Below are positions 43,823 to 53,873 of a stretch of DNA of 64,000 nt, piece by piece. The notes below the pieces were generated by a model. That model searched no databases. It saw nothing but the letters and a program-made list of their open reading frames with translations, and was not told the origin of the DNA. Source of the stretch: Alistipes megaguti. Its GTDB lineage: Bacteria > Bacteroidota > Bacteroidia > Bacteroidales > Rikenellaceae. The stretch's first letter is position 1, and each line of letters begins with the position of its first letter. The stretch is taken from contig NZ_LR027382.1 in assembly GCF_900604385.1 (NCBI RefSeq), positions 124,001 to 188,000 of the forward strand, read 5' to 3'. A program made the translations under genes and the position numbers.

Positions 43823-44563
43823 ATGAAACGCATCGTCATCGTCGGAGCCACCTCGGGCATAGGGTTCGCGACCGCCCGAGCCTGCATCCGCGAAGGGTGG
43901 CGCTTGGGGGCTGCCGGGCGTCGGCTGGAAGCCCTCGAAGCCCTGCGGGCCGAAGCCCCCGAACAGGTCGAGATCGAACCGCTGGATGTCACACGCGACG
44001 ATGCCCCGGAACACCTCGACAGACTCATCCAACGTCTCGGAGGCATGGACACCTACCTTCATGTCTCGGGCATCGGAAGCCGCAACTTCGAACTGAGGCC
44101 CGACATCGAGGTGGAGACCCTGCGCACCAATGGCGAAGGGTTCGTCCGCATGGTGACCGCGGCCTACGCCTGCTTCCGCAAACAGGGTGGCGGACATCTG
44201 GCCGTCATCAGTTCGATTGCCGGCACACGCGGACTCGGCGCCGCACCCGCCTACTCGGCCACCAAACGCATGCAGAACACCTACATCGACGCCCTCGCCC
44301 AGCTGGCCCGCATGGAGGGACACGACCGAATCCGCTTCACGGACATCCGCCCGGGATTCATCGCCACCCCGCTGCTGGCCCGCGAGCCCCGCTATCCGAT
44401 GCTGATGCAGACCGAAAAGGTAGTGCGCCGCATCATGCAGGTGCTGCGCAACCCCCGCCGAAGGGTCGTCATCGACCGTCGTTACGCCCTGCTGGTGCTC
44501 CTCTGGAGGCTGATTCCGCAGGGGATATGGGAACGCCTGAAAATCCGACCCCGCGAAAAATAG
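43823..44563 (+). CDS. Short-chain dehydrogenase/reductase
   Basis: The 246-residue SDR has the nucleotide-binding IVGATSGIG (about 5-13), the NNAG-like site replaced by HVSGIGS, the catalytic Ser in ISSIAG and YSATK (Tyr...Lys), followed by TDIRPGFIATPL. The C-terminal RRYALLVLLWRLIPQGIWERL is hydrophobic and may associate with the membrane. The substrate is unknown. The next gene begins directly after the stop. Confidence 0.92.
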   Translation: MKRIVIVGATSGIGFATARACIREGWRLGAAGRRLEALEALRAEAPEQVEIEPLDVTRDDAPEHLDRLIQRLGGMDTYLHVSGIGSRNFELRPDIEVETLRTNGEGFVRMVTAAYACFRKQGGGHLAVISSIAGTRGLGAAPAYSATKRMQNTYIDALAQLARMEGHDRIRFTDIRPGFIATPLLAREPRYPMLMQTEKVVRRIMQVLRNPRRRVVIDRRYALLVLLWRLIPQGIWERLKIRPREK

Positions 44564-46117
44564 ATGCAACGCAAGAGACATACCTCGCGCGAACGGCTGT
44601 TCGTCACGGGCGGTGTGCTGCTTCTGCTGCTGGCCGCCGGAGTCATTGTCTCCGGACGCATCATCAACCGCCGGGCCGCTCAGATGAGCGACCGCATCGT
44701 CACGCAGATCAGCGAATCGCACTGCCTGCTGCTGCAGAACGAAGTCGATCGCACCGAGGGGATTCTCACCGCGGCAACTCGCTTCCTGCAGCGGCACGAT
44801 ACCCCCTCCGGACCGGAGCTGCAGACACTGGCAACTACGCTGCTGGATGTCGACTCGAAGGCCCGCGAGATCTGGTTCTCACGAGAGGGGGATGCGAAGA
44901 GAAGACGTTGTCTGCGCAACGGCACGCTGCTCATGGAGCCAACAGCGGCCATCTGCCCGGCCAAAGAGGACTCGGTCGTGAGTACGATCGTCTCTGAAGA
45001 GGGTACGCTCGTCTGGGTGCTCGCCTGCACGGTCCGCGATCCGGCCGGCAGGCGTTGTCTCTGCGGCATCGACTATCCGCTGCCGGAACTCTACACCTAC
45101 ATGAGCGAGCAGAATCCACACAGCCGCAGTTCGGCCATCCTGCTCAACCCCGAAGGGGTGATCGTCTACCACCCCGACAGTCTGAAACTGGGACAGCGGA
45201 TCGGATCGGAACACGGCACAGACGGCAAGAGCGGAGACTTCACTGGCTCCGAGACCGAGGCCTTCCGGCGGGTCCTTGCCACAGGGCAGAGCGTCATCAT
45301 GGAGACCTTCTCCGACTACCTCGGCATGGAGGAGCAACGCATCTACTATCCGATCCAGCTGGCCGGGCAGCGATGGGTCGCCGGAATCGGAATCCCGCGG
45401 CTGGTGATCGAGCAGGAGATCGACGACTTCCACCTCTACACGATTCTGACGGCGGCCATCTCGGTGCTGCTCTTCGCCACGCTGCTCGTTGCGGCCCAAC
45501 GGCGCTGGCGCCGCGAATACGCCCTGAGGCGCCTCTCCGAACGCGAATCGGCCCAGTTGCAACTGCAGCAGGTGATCGATCAGATCGACCCCCACTTCCT
45601 CTTCAATTCGCTCAACTCGCTCTACGCCCTGATCCGCTGCAACCCGGAGCAGGCCCGTGAATTCACACACACCCTCTCGCGCGTCTACCGCCGTGTGCTC
45701 GAACGCCGCAAGCAGATCCTCGCCTCGCTGGCCGAAGAGATCGACTTCACGTGGCAGTACCACACGTTGCAGCAGATCCGCTTCGGCGAGAACCTGACGC
45801 TCACCACAACCATCGACACCTCGCTGCGCCGACACCGCATTCCGGCCATGAGTCTGCAGACGCTGGTCGAGAATGCCGTCAAGCACAACCGCGTCTCGAC
45901 ACGCACCCCCCTGCATATCGACATCCGCACCGAGGGCGACTCGCTCGTGATCGAGAACAACCGCACGCCCCACGAAAACGAAAACACCGAGTCGCTGGGC
46001 GTCGGACTGGAACGCATCCGTTCGATCTACCGCTTCTACACCGACCGTAACCTCGAAATCACGATCGACCCGATGACTTTCCGCTGCTCGCTACCGCTGC
46101 TTCCGCCCGAAAAATAA
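44564..46117 (+). CDS. LytS-type sensor histidine kinase
   Basis: The 517-residue kinase has an N-terminal membrane helix (about 11-32), a periplasmic cache-like sensor of about 230 residues (with LAGQRWVAGIGIPR near its end), a second helix (about 289-309), and then a His_kinase domain with QIDPHFLFNSLNSLYALIR containing the phosphorylated His. A degenerate HATPase_c domain follows (LQTLVENAVKHN, LGVGLERI). This architecture pairs with LytTR response regulators. Such a regulator lies at 53874, after the protease, susC and susD genes, and is the likely partner. The start is immediately after the SDR stop. Confidence 0.93.
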   Translation: MQRKRHTSRERLFVTGGVLLLLLAAGVIVSGRIINRRAAQMSDRIVTQISESHCLLLQNEVDRTEGILTAATRFLQRHDTPSGPELQTLATTLLDVDSKAREIWFSREGDAKRRRCLRNGTLLMEPTAAICPAKEDSVVSTIVSEEGTLVWVLACTVRDPAGRRCLCGIDYPLPELYTYMSEQNPHSRSSAILLNPEGVIVYHPDSLKLGQRIGSEHGTDGKSGDFTGSETEAFRRVLATGQSVIMETFSDYLGMEEQRIYYPIQLAGQRWVAGIGIPRLVIEQEIDDFHLYTILTAAISVLLFATLLVAAQRRWRREYALRRLSERESAQLQLQQVIDQIDPHFLFNSLNSLYALIRCNPEQAREFTHTLSRVYRRVLERRKQILASLAEEIDFTWQYHTLQQIRFGENLTLTTTIDTSLRRHRIPAMSLQTLVENAVKHNRVSTRTPLHIDIRTEGDSLVIENNRTPHENENTESLGVGLERIRSIYRFYTDRNLEITIDPMTFRCSLPLLPPEK

Positions 46118-46132
46118 TCCGCCTTTTTCCGC

Positions 46133-46201
46133 CATTCATACCCCCGATTCGGGCATTCGTTCCCGATGGTTTCCCTGAGTTCCCAAAAAAATTTATTATT
46201 G
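46133..46201 (+). promoter_or_regulatory. Candidate LytTR-type operator and promoter ahead of the metalloprotease gene
   Basis: CATTCATACCCCCGATT (46133-46149) and CATTCGTTCCCGATGG (46154-46169) are imperfect direct repeats whose starts are 21 bases apart, two helical turns, as is typical for LytTR dimers. TATTATTG (46194-46201), one mismatch from TAnnTTTG, follows. The repeats would sit just upstream of the -33 region, an activator position. Confidence 0.45.
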
Positions 46202-46244
46202 CATCGTGCGGATTCCGTACCCGCACGAAAAAAGACAATAAAAG

Positions 46245-48878
46245 ATGAGAAATACGAAAGGATTCATCGGGTCGGCACTCCTGGCCGCAGCACTCCTGCT
46301 GGCGGCACCATCGGCCGAAGCCCGGAAGCGCCCTTCGCGCAAGGCAAAAGAGGCCGCTGCCGCCGAACAGACGGATTCGACCCGGAACGCGACGAAGGCA
46401 TACGACAAAATCCTCGACGGTGCATCGGCCGACGAGGGATTCTTCCGCGTCCTGCGCAAGGGAACCGACCTCTGGTTCGAGATCCCCGATTCGCTGCTCG
46501 ACCGCGACATGCTGGTCGTCAACAAGATATCGGGGGTTCCCTATGCACTCAACGATGCCGGGATCAACAAGGGAATGGGATTCGGCGAGAAACTCATCCG
46601 CTTCCACAAGGATACGCTTTATAAAAAGGTGTGGGTCACAACCCGTGATCCGCGCATCTCTGCCCCGGCGACCGACCGGATCGCCCGTTCGGTGAAGGAC
46701 AACTACCGCGAAACGGTCATCGAACAGTTCCCGATCGAGGCCTACAATGCCGATTCAACCACGGCCGTCATTCGCGTCAACAAGGTCTTCGACGGCAGCG
46801 AAAAGAGCTTCAACAACCTCTTCGGCGAACTCCGTTCGGGAAGCGTCAACCGCAGCCTCTCGAAGATCGGGCAGGTGAAGGCCTTCCCGCGCAACATCCT
46901 CGTCAAGTCGCTCCTCTCGGGGAGCCGTTCGGGCGAGGAGAGCGGCGCAACACCCCTGACGGTCGAGATCACCTCGAACCTCGTGCTGCTCGACCGGGAA
47001 CCGATGCGTCCGCGTTTCTCCGACGATCGCGTCGGGTATTTCGAGATCGGCCACCTCTACTTCAACGACACGCAGCAGAAGGCCGAAGAGCGCGGGCTGA
47101 TCAACCGCTGGCGTCTGGAGCCCCGCCCCGAAGACCGCGAACGCTACCTGCGCGGTGAACTCGTCGTGCCGGCCAAACCCATCGTGCTGTGGATCGACCC
47201 CGCGACGCCGCCCGTCTGGGTCCCCTACATCAAAAAGGGAATCGAGGAGTGGCAGGAGGCCTTCGAGGCCGCCGGGTTCAAGCAGGCGATCGTCGCCCGC
47301 GAGGTCGGACCCGACGACGAGGCCGACTTCGACATCGACGACGTCCGCTACTCGGTGGTCACCTACGCCGCCTCGGAGCTGGCCAACGCCATGGGCCCTT
47401 CGGTCATCGATCCCCGCAGCGGCGAGATCATCGAGGCCGACATCATCTGGTGGCACAACGTGATGAGCATCCTCCACTCGTGGATCCGTCTGCAGACCGG
47501 CGCCGTCGATCCGGCGGCCCGCGCCAACGTCCTGCCCACGGAGCTGATGGGCAACGCCGTGCGCTTCGTCTCGTCGCACGAGCTGGGCCACAGCCTCGGA
47601 CTGAAGCACAACTTCGCCGCCTCGTACTCCGTACCGGTCGACTCGCTGCGCTCGAAGCACTACACCGACCGCCACGGCACGGCCAGCTCGATCATGGACT
47701 ACGCCCGCTTCAACTATGTCGCACAACCCGGGGACGGCGTTACGCAGCTCACCCCCAAGATCGGAGCCTACGACCTCCACGCCATCCGCTGGGGCTACCG
47801 CTGGCTCGACGTCAAGGATCCCCACGAGGAGCTGCCGACGCTGAATAGCTGGCTGCGCGAACACGAGGACGATCCCGTCTACCGCTACGGCGAGCAGACG
47901 CGCGAGGGTGTCGACCCCCGGGCACAGTCGGAGGATCTGGGCGATGACGCCGTGCGCGCCGGCCGCTACGGGTTGGCCAACCTGCGGCGGATCATCCCCT
48001 ACGTCGAGGAGTGGACCGACCAGGAGGGCGAGCTGCAGTACGAAGCCGGACGCTTCCTGATGTCGATCCTCTTCCAGTGGCTGACCTATGCCGACCACGT
48101 AAAGACCAACGTCGGCGGTTTCTACCTCAACCAGGTCGTCGCCGGCCACCGGATCGACCGCTACATCCCCGTCCCGGCCGAGATGCAGCGCCGCAGCGTC
48201 GACTTCCTGATCGAGGAGGTCTTCCAGCTGCCCGAGTGGCTCTTCGGCGCCGAGGCCTGGAAGCGAAGCTACCCCCACCGCACGTCGCCCGTCGGGCAGA
48301 TGGAGTACTCGCCCTACAACTTCGCCCGCGAACTCCAGTACAAGGTCTACTACGAACTGCTCGACGACCGCCGCATGGTCCGCATGTACGAGGTCGAGGC
48401 CCGGCAGGGACGCGGCGAAGAGACCTTCTCGCCTGAGGAGATGCTCGACCGCATTACGCGTGCCGTGTTCATCCGTCCGGGCAGCCGCACCCTCTCGCTC
48501 TACGAGCGGATGAGTCAGAAGAACTACGTCGACGCGCTGATCGTCTCGTCGAACATCACCATGGTCAAGACCACCAAGATGGGCGCAGCGCTGCACGACC
48601 ACGCGGCGCATCTTGCCGGCGGCTGCAGCTGTCAGCTGATGCACGAGGCCCCGGAGCTCAACCTCGAACCGCTGCCCCGCCCCGAGGATCTGAAGCTGCA
48701 GACCCAGCGCAACTACGAACTGATGCAGCGCGTGAGCGAGACGCCGTCGGCCAAGCGCGCCGAGATGAGGCGGCTGCTCACGATCGTCCAGGGCCGCCTC
48801 CAAAGCGGCGACACAGCCACCCGGAACCACTACCGGGATCTCGAACTCCGGCTCAGGGAGGCCCTGAGGATGTTGTAG
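46245..48878 (+). CDS. Secreted zinc metalloprotease (DUF5117/DUF4953 type)
   Basis: The 877-residue protein has a signal peptide (about 1-26), a long N-terminal beta-rich region (DUF5118/5117-like), and a metzincin-like catalytic domain with HELGHSLGLKHN (about 444-455) and the Met-turn SSIMDYARF. The third zinc ligand spacing HExxHxxGxxH is intact, so it should be active. It directly precedes susC and susD. I infer that it releases peptides for import by that pair. Localisation is periplasmic or outer surface. Confidence 0.92.
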   Translation: MRNTKGFIGSALLAAALLLAAPSAEARKRPSRKAKEAAAAEQTDSTRNATKAYDKILDGASADEGFFRVLRKGTDLWFEIPDSLLDRDMLVVNKISGVPYALNDAGINKGMGFGEKLIRFHKDTLYKKVWVTTRDPRISAPATDRIARSVKDNYRETVIEQFPIEAYNADSTTAVIRVNKVFDGSEKSFNNLFGELRSGSVNRSLSKIGQVKAFPRNILVKSLLSGSRSGEESGATPLTVEITSNLVLLDREPMRPRFSDDRVGYFEIGHLYFNDTQQKAEERGLINRWRLEPRPEDRERYLRGELVVPAKPIVLWIDPATPPVWVPYIKKGIEEWQEAFEAAGFKQAIVAREVGPDDEADFDIDDVRYSVVTYAASELANAMGPSVIDPRSGEIIEADIIWWHNVMSILHSWIRLQTGAVDPAARANVLPTELMGNAVRFVSSHELGHSLGLKHNFAASYSVPVDSLRSKHYTDRHGTASSIMDYARFNYVAQPGDGVTQLTPKIGAYDLHAIRWGYRWLDVKDPHEELPTLNSWLREHEDDPVYRYGEQTREGVDPRAQSEDLGDDAVRAGRYGLANLRRIIPYVEEWTDQEGELQYEAGRFLMSILFQWLTYADHVKTNVGGFYLNQVVAGHRIDRYIPVPAEMQRRSVDFLIEEVFQLPEWLFGAEAWKRSYPHRTSPVGQMEYSPYNFARELQYKVYYELLDDRRMVRMYEVEARQGRGEETFSPEEMLDRITRAVFIRPGSRTLSLYERMSQKNYVDALIVSSNITMVKTTKMGAALHDHAAHLAGGCSCQLMHEAPELNLEPLPRPEDLKLQTQRNYELMQRVSETPSAKRAEMRRLLTIVQGRLQSGDTATRNHYRDLELRLREALRML

Positions 48879-48888
48879 AACAAAAGCC

Positions 48889-48926
48889 GCAAAGCCGTCT
48901 TCCACCCGCTGGAAAGACGGCTTTGC
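48889..48926 (+). terminator. Strong hairpin without T run between the metalloprotease and susC
   Basis: GCAAAGCCGTCTTCCA (48889-48904) pairs with TGGAAAGACGGCTTTGC (48910-48926) with one bulge and a five-base loop. With no T run it is more likely an attenuator or a 3'-end stabiliser than a full terminator. Confidence 0.65.
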
Positions 48927-48974
48927 CCGACTTCAGGGGCCGTCCCGACCGCTTACAATCCGAAACCGAAAACC

Positions 48975-48988
48975 CGAAATCGATTTCG
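48975..48988. promoter_or_regulatory. Perfect 14-base palindrome upstream of susC
   Basis: CGAAATCGATTTCG is a perfect inverted repeat 43 bases before the susC ATG at 49032, preceded by several CCGAAA steps. It could be an operator; no factor is identified. Confidence 0.4.
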
Positions 48989-49031
48989 AATCCAAACCGA
49001 ATCACAACACATACTTATAGTTTCACAAGCC

Positions 49032-52000
49032 ATGAACAGATTCCTTACGTTACTGCTGCTGATCGCCCCGGCGCTGGTTTTCGCCCAGACGACCCGCAGG
49101 ATCACGGGCCAGGTGCTCGATCGGGCCACCGGTGAACCGCTCGTCGGCGCCACCGTCTTCATCGCCCCCGAGGAGACCCAGGCCAAAGACTACAATCCGC
49201 AGGGAACCATCGCCTACGACGAGGGGCGTTTCGAATTCACCCTCCCGACCTCGGTCCGTCGTGTGGTCGTCAGCTACCTCGGCTATGAGGCCCAGACCGT
49301 CGACATCGAGGGCAAAAGCCTCTTTACGATCCGTCTCGACGCTTCGTCGAACCAGGTCGATGCCGTCGTCGTGACGGGATACCAGCGCATCGAGAAGCGA
49401 AAACTCACCTCCTCGATCGCCAGCGTCAAGATGGCCGACATCTCGCGCGACGGTGTGGCCAGCGTCGACGGCATGCTCTCGGGCTCGATCGCCGGTCTGA
49501 CCTCCACGCCCACCTCCGGAGCCCCGGGCGGCGCCAACAAGATCAAGATCCGAAGCACGGTCACGCTGAACGGAAACACCGATCCGCTGTGGGTGCTCGA
49601 CGGCATTCCGCTCGAGGGCAACGATATCCCCTCCGACTGGTCGTCGAAGGAGAACATCGACAACCTCTACAACATGTCGATCGCCGGTCTGAACCCCGCC
49701 GACATCGAGGATATCACCGTGCTGAAGGATGCCGCCGCCACGGCCATCTACGGCGCACGGGCCGCCAACGGCGTGATCGTCATCACCACCAAGAAGGGGG
49801 CCCGTAACCAGCCGACGCGCGTCAACGTCACGGCGTCGCTCTTCGTCACGGACCGTCCCGATCTCGGAAAACTCAATCTGATGAACGCCTCGCAGAAGGT
49901 CGACTTCGAGCTGGCGCTGGCCGCAAACGGCCGCCTGAACTACCTCTCGGGAATGGGCGGCGTTGCCCGCATTCTGGACCGGGCCGGCGAGCGCAGTGCG
50001 CTGGTCAGCGGCGGGCTGGCGGCCCTCAGCCCCGAAACCCGCACGGCGATCGACGCCCTGCGGCAGGATGCCACCGACTGGGGCCGCGAGATCTACCGCG
50101 TAGCCCTCAACCAGCAGTACAGCTTCAGCGTCTCGGGCGGCGGAAACCGCGCCAGCTACTACCTCTCGGGCGGTTACTACAACGAACAGGGCACGACCGT
50201 CGGCACCGGGTTCGAGCGTCTGAACCTCACGATGAAGACCGACTACGATCTGCTGAAGAACCTCCGCTTCGGGGCTTCGCTCTTCGTCGGCCAGAACCGC
50301 AACGACTCCTACGTTTCGGACACCGACGTCTTTGCCAACCCCTCGCGCTACACACGCACCGTCAACCCCTACTTCGAGGCCCGGAACCCCGACGGCAGCT
50401 ACGCCTACGACCCCGACATGAACACCTATCAGGGCAACAACGACAACGTCCTCGACTTCAACATCCTCGAGGAGCGCGCCAACACGGATTACATGTTGCG
50501 CACGCGGTCGATGAAGACGATCTTCGACCTCGACTACCGTCCCGTCAGGGGGCTGCGCCTCTACACGCAGTTCGGTCTGCAGGTCGACAACTCGGCCACC
50601 GAAAAGATGGCCTCCGAAGAGACCTACTTCACCCGCAAGTATGCCCTCTATTCGGTGGTCGACGGCGTGACCTACATGCCCAAGGGCGGCGTGATCCAGA
50701 ACTGGAACGCCGACATGTCGCAGTACACCTGGAAGGCCCAGGCCGAGTATTCGGGCTCGTTCGCCGAGCGTCACGAGGTCGACCTGATGGCCGGTCTCGA
50801 GATGCGCGGGACGACCAACACCTCGATCCACACCAAGGGTTTCGGCTACGACCCCCGCACGATGACCAACGAACCGATGGTCTTCCCGGACGGCGACAGC
50901 GGATCGAATCTGGCCAACAGCCCCTACTTCACGCAGTATCAGAAGTCGTTCTACGAGAACCGCTACCTCTCCTACTTCCTCACCGCCTCGTACACCTTCG
51001 ACAACCGCTACACGCTCTTCGGCTCGATGCGCTACGACGGCACGAACCTCTTCGGCGTCGATCCGAAGTACAAGTTCAACCCCATGTGGTCGATCTCCGG
51101 CGCCTGGAACATCAACCGCGAACGGGGGCTGCGTGACCTGCGCTGGCTCGACAACCTGCGCCTGCGCCTCTCCTACGGTGCGCAGGGCAACATCGACCGC
51201 ACCACCTCGCCCTACATCCTCGGGTCGTGGGTCATCCGCAACCCGGGCGGCGTGAACGAGGACGGCATCAACGTCAGCTCGCCCCCCAACCAGAACCTCC
51301 GCTGGGAGACCACCTACACGTGGAACACCGCGCTGGATTTCGCCGCCCTGGACAACCGCATCGGCTTTACGTTCGAGATCTACGGCCGCCGCAGCAAGGA
51401 CCTCATCACCACGCGCATGATCCCCACGGAGACCGGCTTCAACACCACGTCGAGCAACTACGGCGAGATATCGAGCCGCGGTATCGAGTTCTCGCTCAAC
51501 ACCGTCAACATCCGCACGCGCAACTTCCGCTGGGAGACCCAGTTCAACATCGCTCGAAACACCGACCGCGTCGAGCGCGTGCTGATCGACGAGAACGCCT
51601 GGACCCCCTCGCTCGAGGGACACTCCTCGGCCGGCATCTTCGCCCTGCGCACCGCCGGGCTGGACGAAAACGGCATCCCGATGTTCTGGAGCGGCGGCGA
51701 ACGCGTCTCGCTGCAGCAGCTGGTCAACTTCCGCATCGAACAGACCGACCCCTGGGGACTCGGCATTCCCGAATATTTCGAGTACGGGCCCGTCATGGAT
51801 CAGTCGCAGAGCGACGTGCGCAACCGCCTCTCCTACATCGGTTCACTCAATCCCGATCTGACGGGCGGGTTCAACAACCGCTTCCTCTTCAAGGGATTCG
51901 ATCTGACCGTATCGTGCAACTTCGTCATCGGCCAGCTGGTCAAGGAGACCCCCTTCTACACCCCTCACAAGACCAGCCCCGGACAGAACACCACCACGGC

Positions 52001-52421
52001 CGTGCAGCAGATCTGGTCGCCGGAGAACCCCGCAGGCCTCTATCCCGCGCTGGCCGGAAGCCGTCAGGCCGACGGTTCGGAGTGGGGCGACTGGGATGCC
52101 AATCCCGACCCCTACCGCGTCTACTACTGGATCCTCGACCAGAGCGACGCGTGGGGCGCCAGCTCGCTCTTCGAGAACCTCGACATCTGGTACCACAAGA
52201 TCAGCTACCTGCGCGTGAACAGCATCCGCCTGGGCTACACATTCCCCGAACGCATTGCGCGCAAACTCCGCATGGCGTCGCTGCGCCTGCACTTCGAGGC
52301 CCGCAACCCGCTGGTCCTCGCCTCGAACTACGACGGATACTTCGACCCCGAGACCTACGGAAACATCTACGCACAGCCGCTGTCCCGCAGTTACTCCGTC
52401 GGTCTGAACATCACCTTCTAA
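49032..52421 (+). CDS. SusC/RagA family TonB-dependent outer-membrane transporter
   Basis: The 1129-residue protein has a signal peptide (1-19), a CarbopepD_reg-like domain (about 22-105, ITGQVLDRATGEPLVGATVF), a TonB box region, a plug (LKDAAATAIYGARAANGVIVITTKKG near 230) and a 22-strand barrel ending in YSVGLNITF. SusC proteins form the pore capped by a SusD lipoprotein, encoded directly downstream. Linked to a protease and no glycoside hydrolase, this pair more likely takes up peptides, as RagAB does, than glycans. Confidence 0.96.
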   Translation: MNRFLTLLLLIAPALVFAQTTRRITGQVLDRATGEPLVGATVFIAPEETQAKDYNPQGTIAYDEGRFEFTLPTSVRRVVVSYLGYEAQTVDIEGKSLFTIRLDASSNQVDAVVVTGYQRIEKRKLTSSIASVKMADISRDGVASVDGMLSGSIAGLTSTPTSGAPGGANKIKIRSTVTLNGNTDPLWVLDGIPLEGNDIPSDWSSKENIDNLYNMSIAGLNPADIEDITVLKDAAATAIYGARAANGVIVITTKKGARNQPTRVNVTASLFVTDRPDLGKLNLMNASQKVDFELALAANGRLNYLSGMGGVARILDRAGERSALVSGGLAALSPETRTAIDALRQDATDWGREIYRVALNQQYSFSVSGGGNRASYYLSGGYYNEQGTTVGTGFERLNLTMKTDYDLLKNLRFGASLFVGQNRNDSYVSDTDVFANPSRYTRTVNPYFEARNPDGSYAYDPDMNTYQGNNDNVLDFNILEERANTDYMLRTRSMKTIFDLDYRPVRGLRLYTQFGLQVDNSATEKMASEETYFTRKYALYSVVDGVTYMPKGGVIQNWNADMSQYTWKAQAEYSGSFAERHEVDLMAGLEMRGTTNTSIHTKGFGYDPRTMTNEPMVFPDGDSGSNLANSPYFTQYQKSFYENRYLSYFLTASYTFDNRYTLFGSMRYDGTNLFGVDPKYKFNPMWSISGAWNINRERGLRDLRWLDNLRLRLSYGAQGNIDRTTSPYILGSWVIRNPGGVNEDGINVSSPPNQNLRWETTYTWNTALDFAALDNRIGFTFEIYGRRSKDLITTRMIPTETGFNTTSSNYGEISSRGIEFSLNTVNIRTRNFRWETQFNIARNTDRVERVLIDENAWTPSLEGHSSAGIFALRTAGLDENGIPMFWSGGERVSLQQLVNFRIEQTDPWGLGIPEYFEYGPVMDQSQSDVRNRLSYIGSLNPDLTGGFNNRFLFKGFDLTVSCNFVIGQLVKETPFYTPHKTSPGQNTTTAVQQIWSPENPAGLYPALAGSRQADGSEWGDWDANPDPYRVYYWILDQSDAWGASSLFENLDIWYHKISYLRVNSIRLGYTFPERIARKLRMASLRLHFEARNPLVLASNYDGYFDPETYGNIYAQPLSRSYSVGLNITF

Positions 52422-52434
52422 CACGTTCCCCACG

Positions 52435-53802
52435 ATGAAAAAACGAGCATATATCCTTCTGGCAGCCCTCGCCGCGAGCGGCTGCAACTACCTCGAGATC
52501 GAGCCCGTCGGGCAGGTCATCCCCCACAAGACCTCCGAGTTCCGGGCGCTGCTGACCAGCGGCTACAACGCCTACCCCTTCGGATCGGCCCGTTCGTTCA
52601 CGGCGCTGCTCTCCGACGAGGTCGGAGCCATCGACGCCAGCGCCTTCTGGAACGCCAGCGAGGTCGTCCCGCTGGGCTACAACTACACGTGGCAGTACGG
52701 CGGGCAGATGCAGGAGTATCCCTACCAGTACTTCTACCAGTCGATCTTCTACGCCAACGCCGTCATCGAGAACATCGGCGCTGCCGATGTCGACGACGCC
52801 GGCGAACCGAGCGATCAGATTCTCGGCGAGGCCTACGCCCTGCGCGCCTACAACCACTTCGAGCTGGTGAACCTCTACGGCCGCCCCTACAACCCCGCCA
52901 CGGCGTCGTCGGACCGCGGAATCGTCCTCTCCGACCACATCGACATCGAACAGCAGTACCGGCCCTCGACCGTCGAGGCCGCCTACCGCTCGATTCTCGA
53001 CGACATCTCCCGTGCCGAAGCGTTGATGAGTGTCGAAAAACAGCCCGATGCCACGCACAACTACCGCTTCTCGCTCAATGCGCTGGCCGCCTTCAAGGCC
53101 CGCGTCCTGCTCTACACCCGGCAGTGGCAGCAGGCCTACGAGCTGGCCGTCGGGTTGTTGCCGAAGTATGAGCTGCTCGACCTGAACGCCCTCGGCGACG
53201 CAACCACGCGCCCCTGGAAGGCCGACTCTTCGGAGGCCATTCTGGCACTCGACCGTCCCTTCTCCTACTCGGGAGGCGATCTGGTGCGCGGAGCGCTCCT
53301 CTCCGAGAGTCTCCTTGCGCTCTTCGATCCGGCAAACGACTGCCGCCGCACCTACCTCAAGGAGATCAAGTCCGGAGAAGGCGAATCGGCTCTCTCGGGA
53401 TACGGCGTCGACCGCACGTCGTCGGACCGCATCTCGATCCGTGTGGCCGAGATGTATCTCATCGCTGCCGAGGCCGGGTCGTACCTCCCCTCGGAACTGG
53501 AGCAGGCCCGGAACCTGTTGCTCGAGCTGCAGTCCAAACGGATGAAGCACGAGGCCATGGAGGCCCAACGGGCCCGCGTCGAGTCGATGGATGCCGAGGC
53601 GCTGCGCCAGGAGGTGGCCGATGAACGGGCCCGCGAATTCCCGCTCGAAGGGCACCGCTGGTTCGACCTGCGGCGCACGACGCGTCCCGCGATCACCCAC
53701 CGCTACGAAGGCTCTTCCTACACCCTGCAGGCCGGGGATTCGCGCTACACGCTCCCCTTCCCGCAGTCGGCAGTCAACAGCAACCCCGATCTGAACAACT
53801 GA
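52435..53802 (+). CDS. SusD/RagB family nutrient-binding lipoprotein
   Basis: The 455-residue lipoprotein has the lipobox LAASGCNY (Cys17) and the SusD landmarks: YQSIFYANAVIENI, ILGEAYALRAYNHFELVNLYGRPYN, YRSILDDISRAEALM (TPR-like helices), RISIRVAEMYLIAAEA and REFPLEGHRWFDLRR with the closing repeat-like segment. It forms the lid of the SusC transporter. It starts 13 bases after susC and ends at a strong terminator. Confidence 0.95.
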   Translation: MKKRAYILLAALAASGCNYLEIEPVGQVIPHKTSEFRALLTSGYNAYPFGSARSFTALLSDEVGAIDASAFWNASEVVPLGYNYTWQYGGQMQEYPYQYFYQSIFYANAVIENIGAADVDDAGEPSDQILGEAYALRAYNHFELVNLYGRPYNPATASSDRGIVLSDHIDIEQQYRPSTVEAAYRSILDDISRAEALMSVEKQPDATHNYRFSLNALAAFKARVLLYTRQWQQAYELAVGLLPKYELLDLNALGDATTRPWKADSSEAILALDRPFSYSGGDLVRGALLSESLLALFDPANDCRRTYLKEIKSGEGESALSGYGVDRTSSDRISIRVAEMYLIAAEAGSYLPSELEQARNLLLELQSKRMKHEAMEAQRARVESMDAEALRQEVADERAREFPLEGHRWFDLRRTTRPAITHRYEGSSYTLQAGDSRYTLPFPQSAVNSNPDLNN

Positions 53803-53821
53803 TCGGTGCGGTCCCGACACG

Positions 53822-53858
53822 AAAAAGAGTCCGGTTTTTGCTCCGGACTCTTTTTTTT
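53822..53858. terminator. Intrinsic terminator after susD
   Basis: GAGTCCGG (53827-53834) pairs with CCGGACTC (53843-53850), flanked by five A and eight T. It separates susD from the response regulator gene. Confidence 0.93.
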
Positions 53859-53873
53859 GTAATTTTACGTCCC

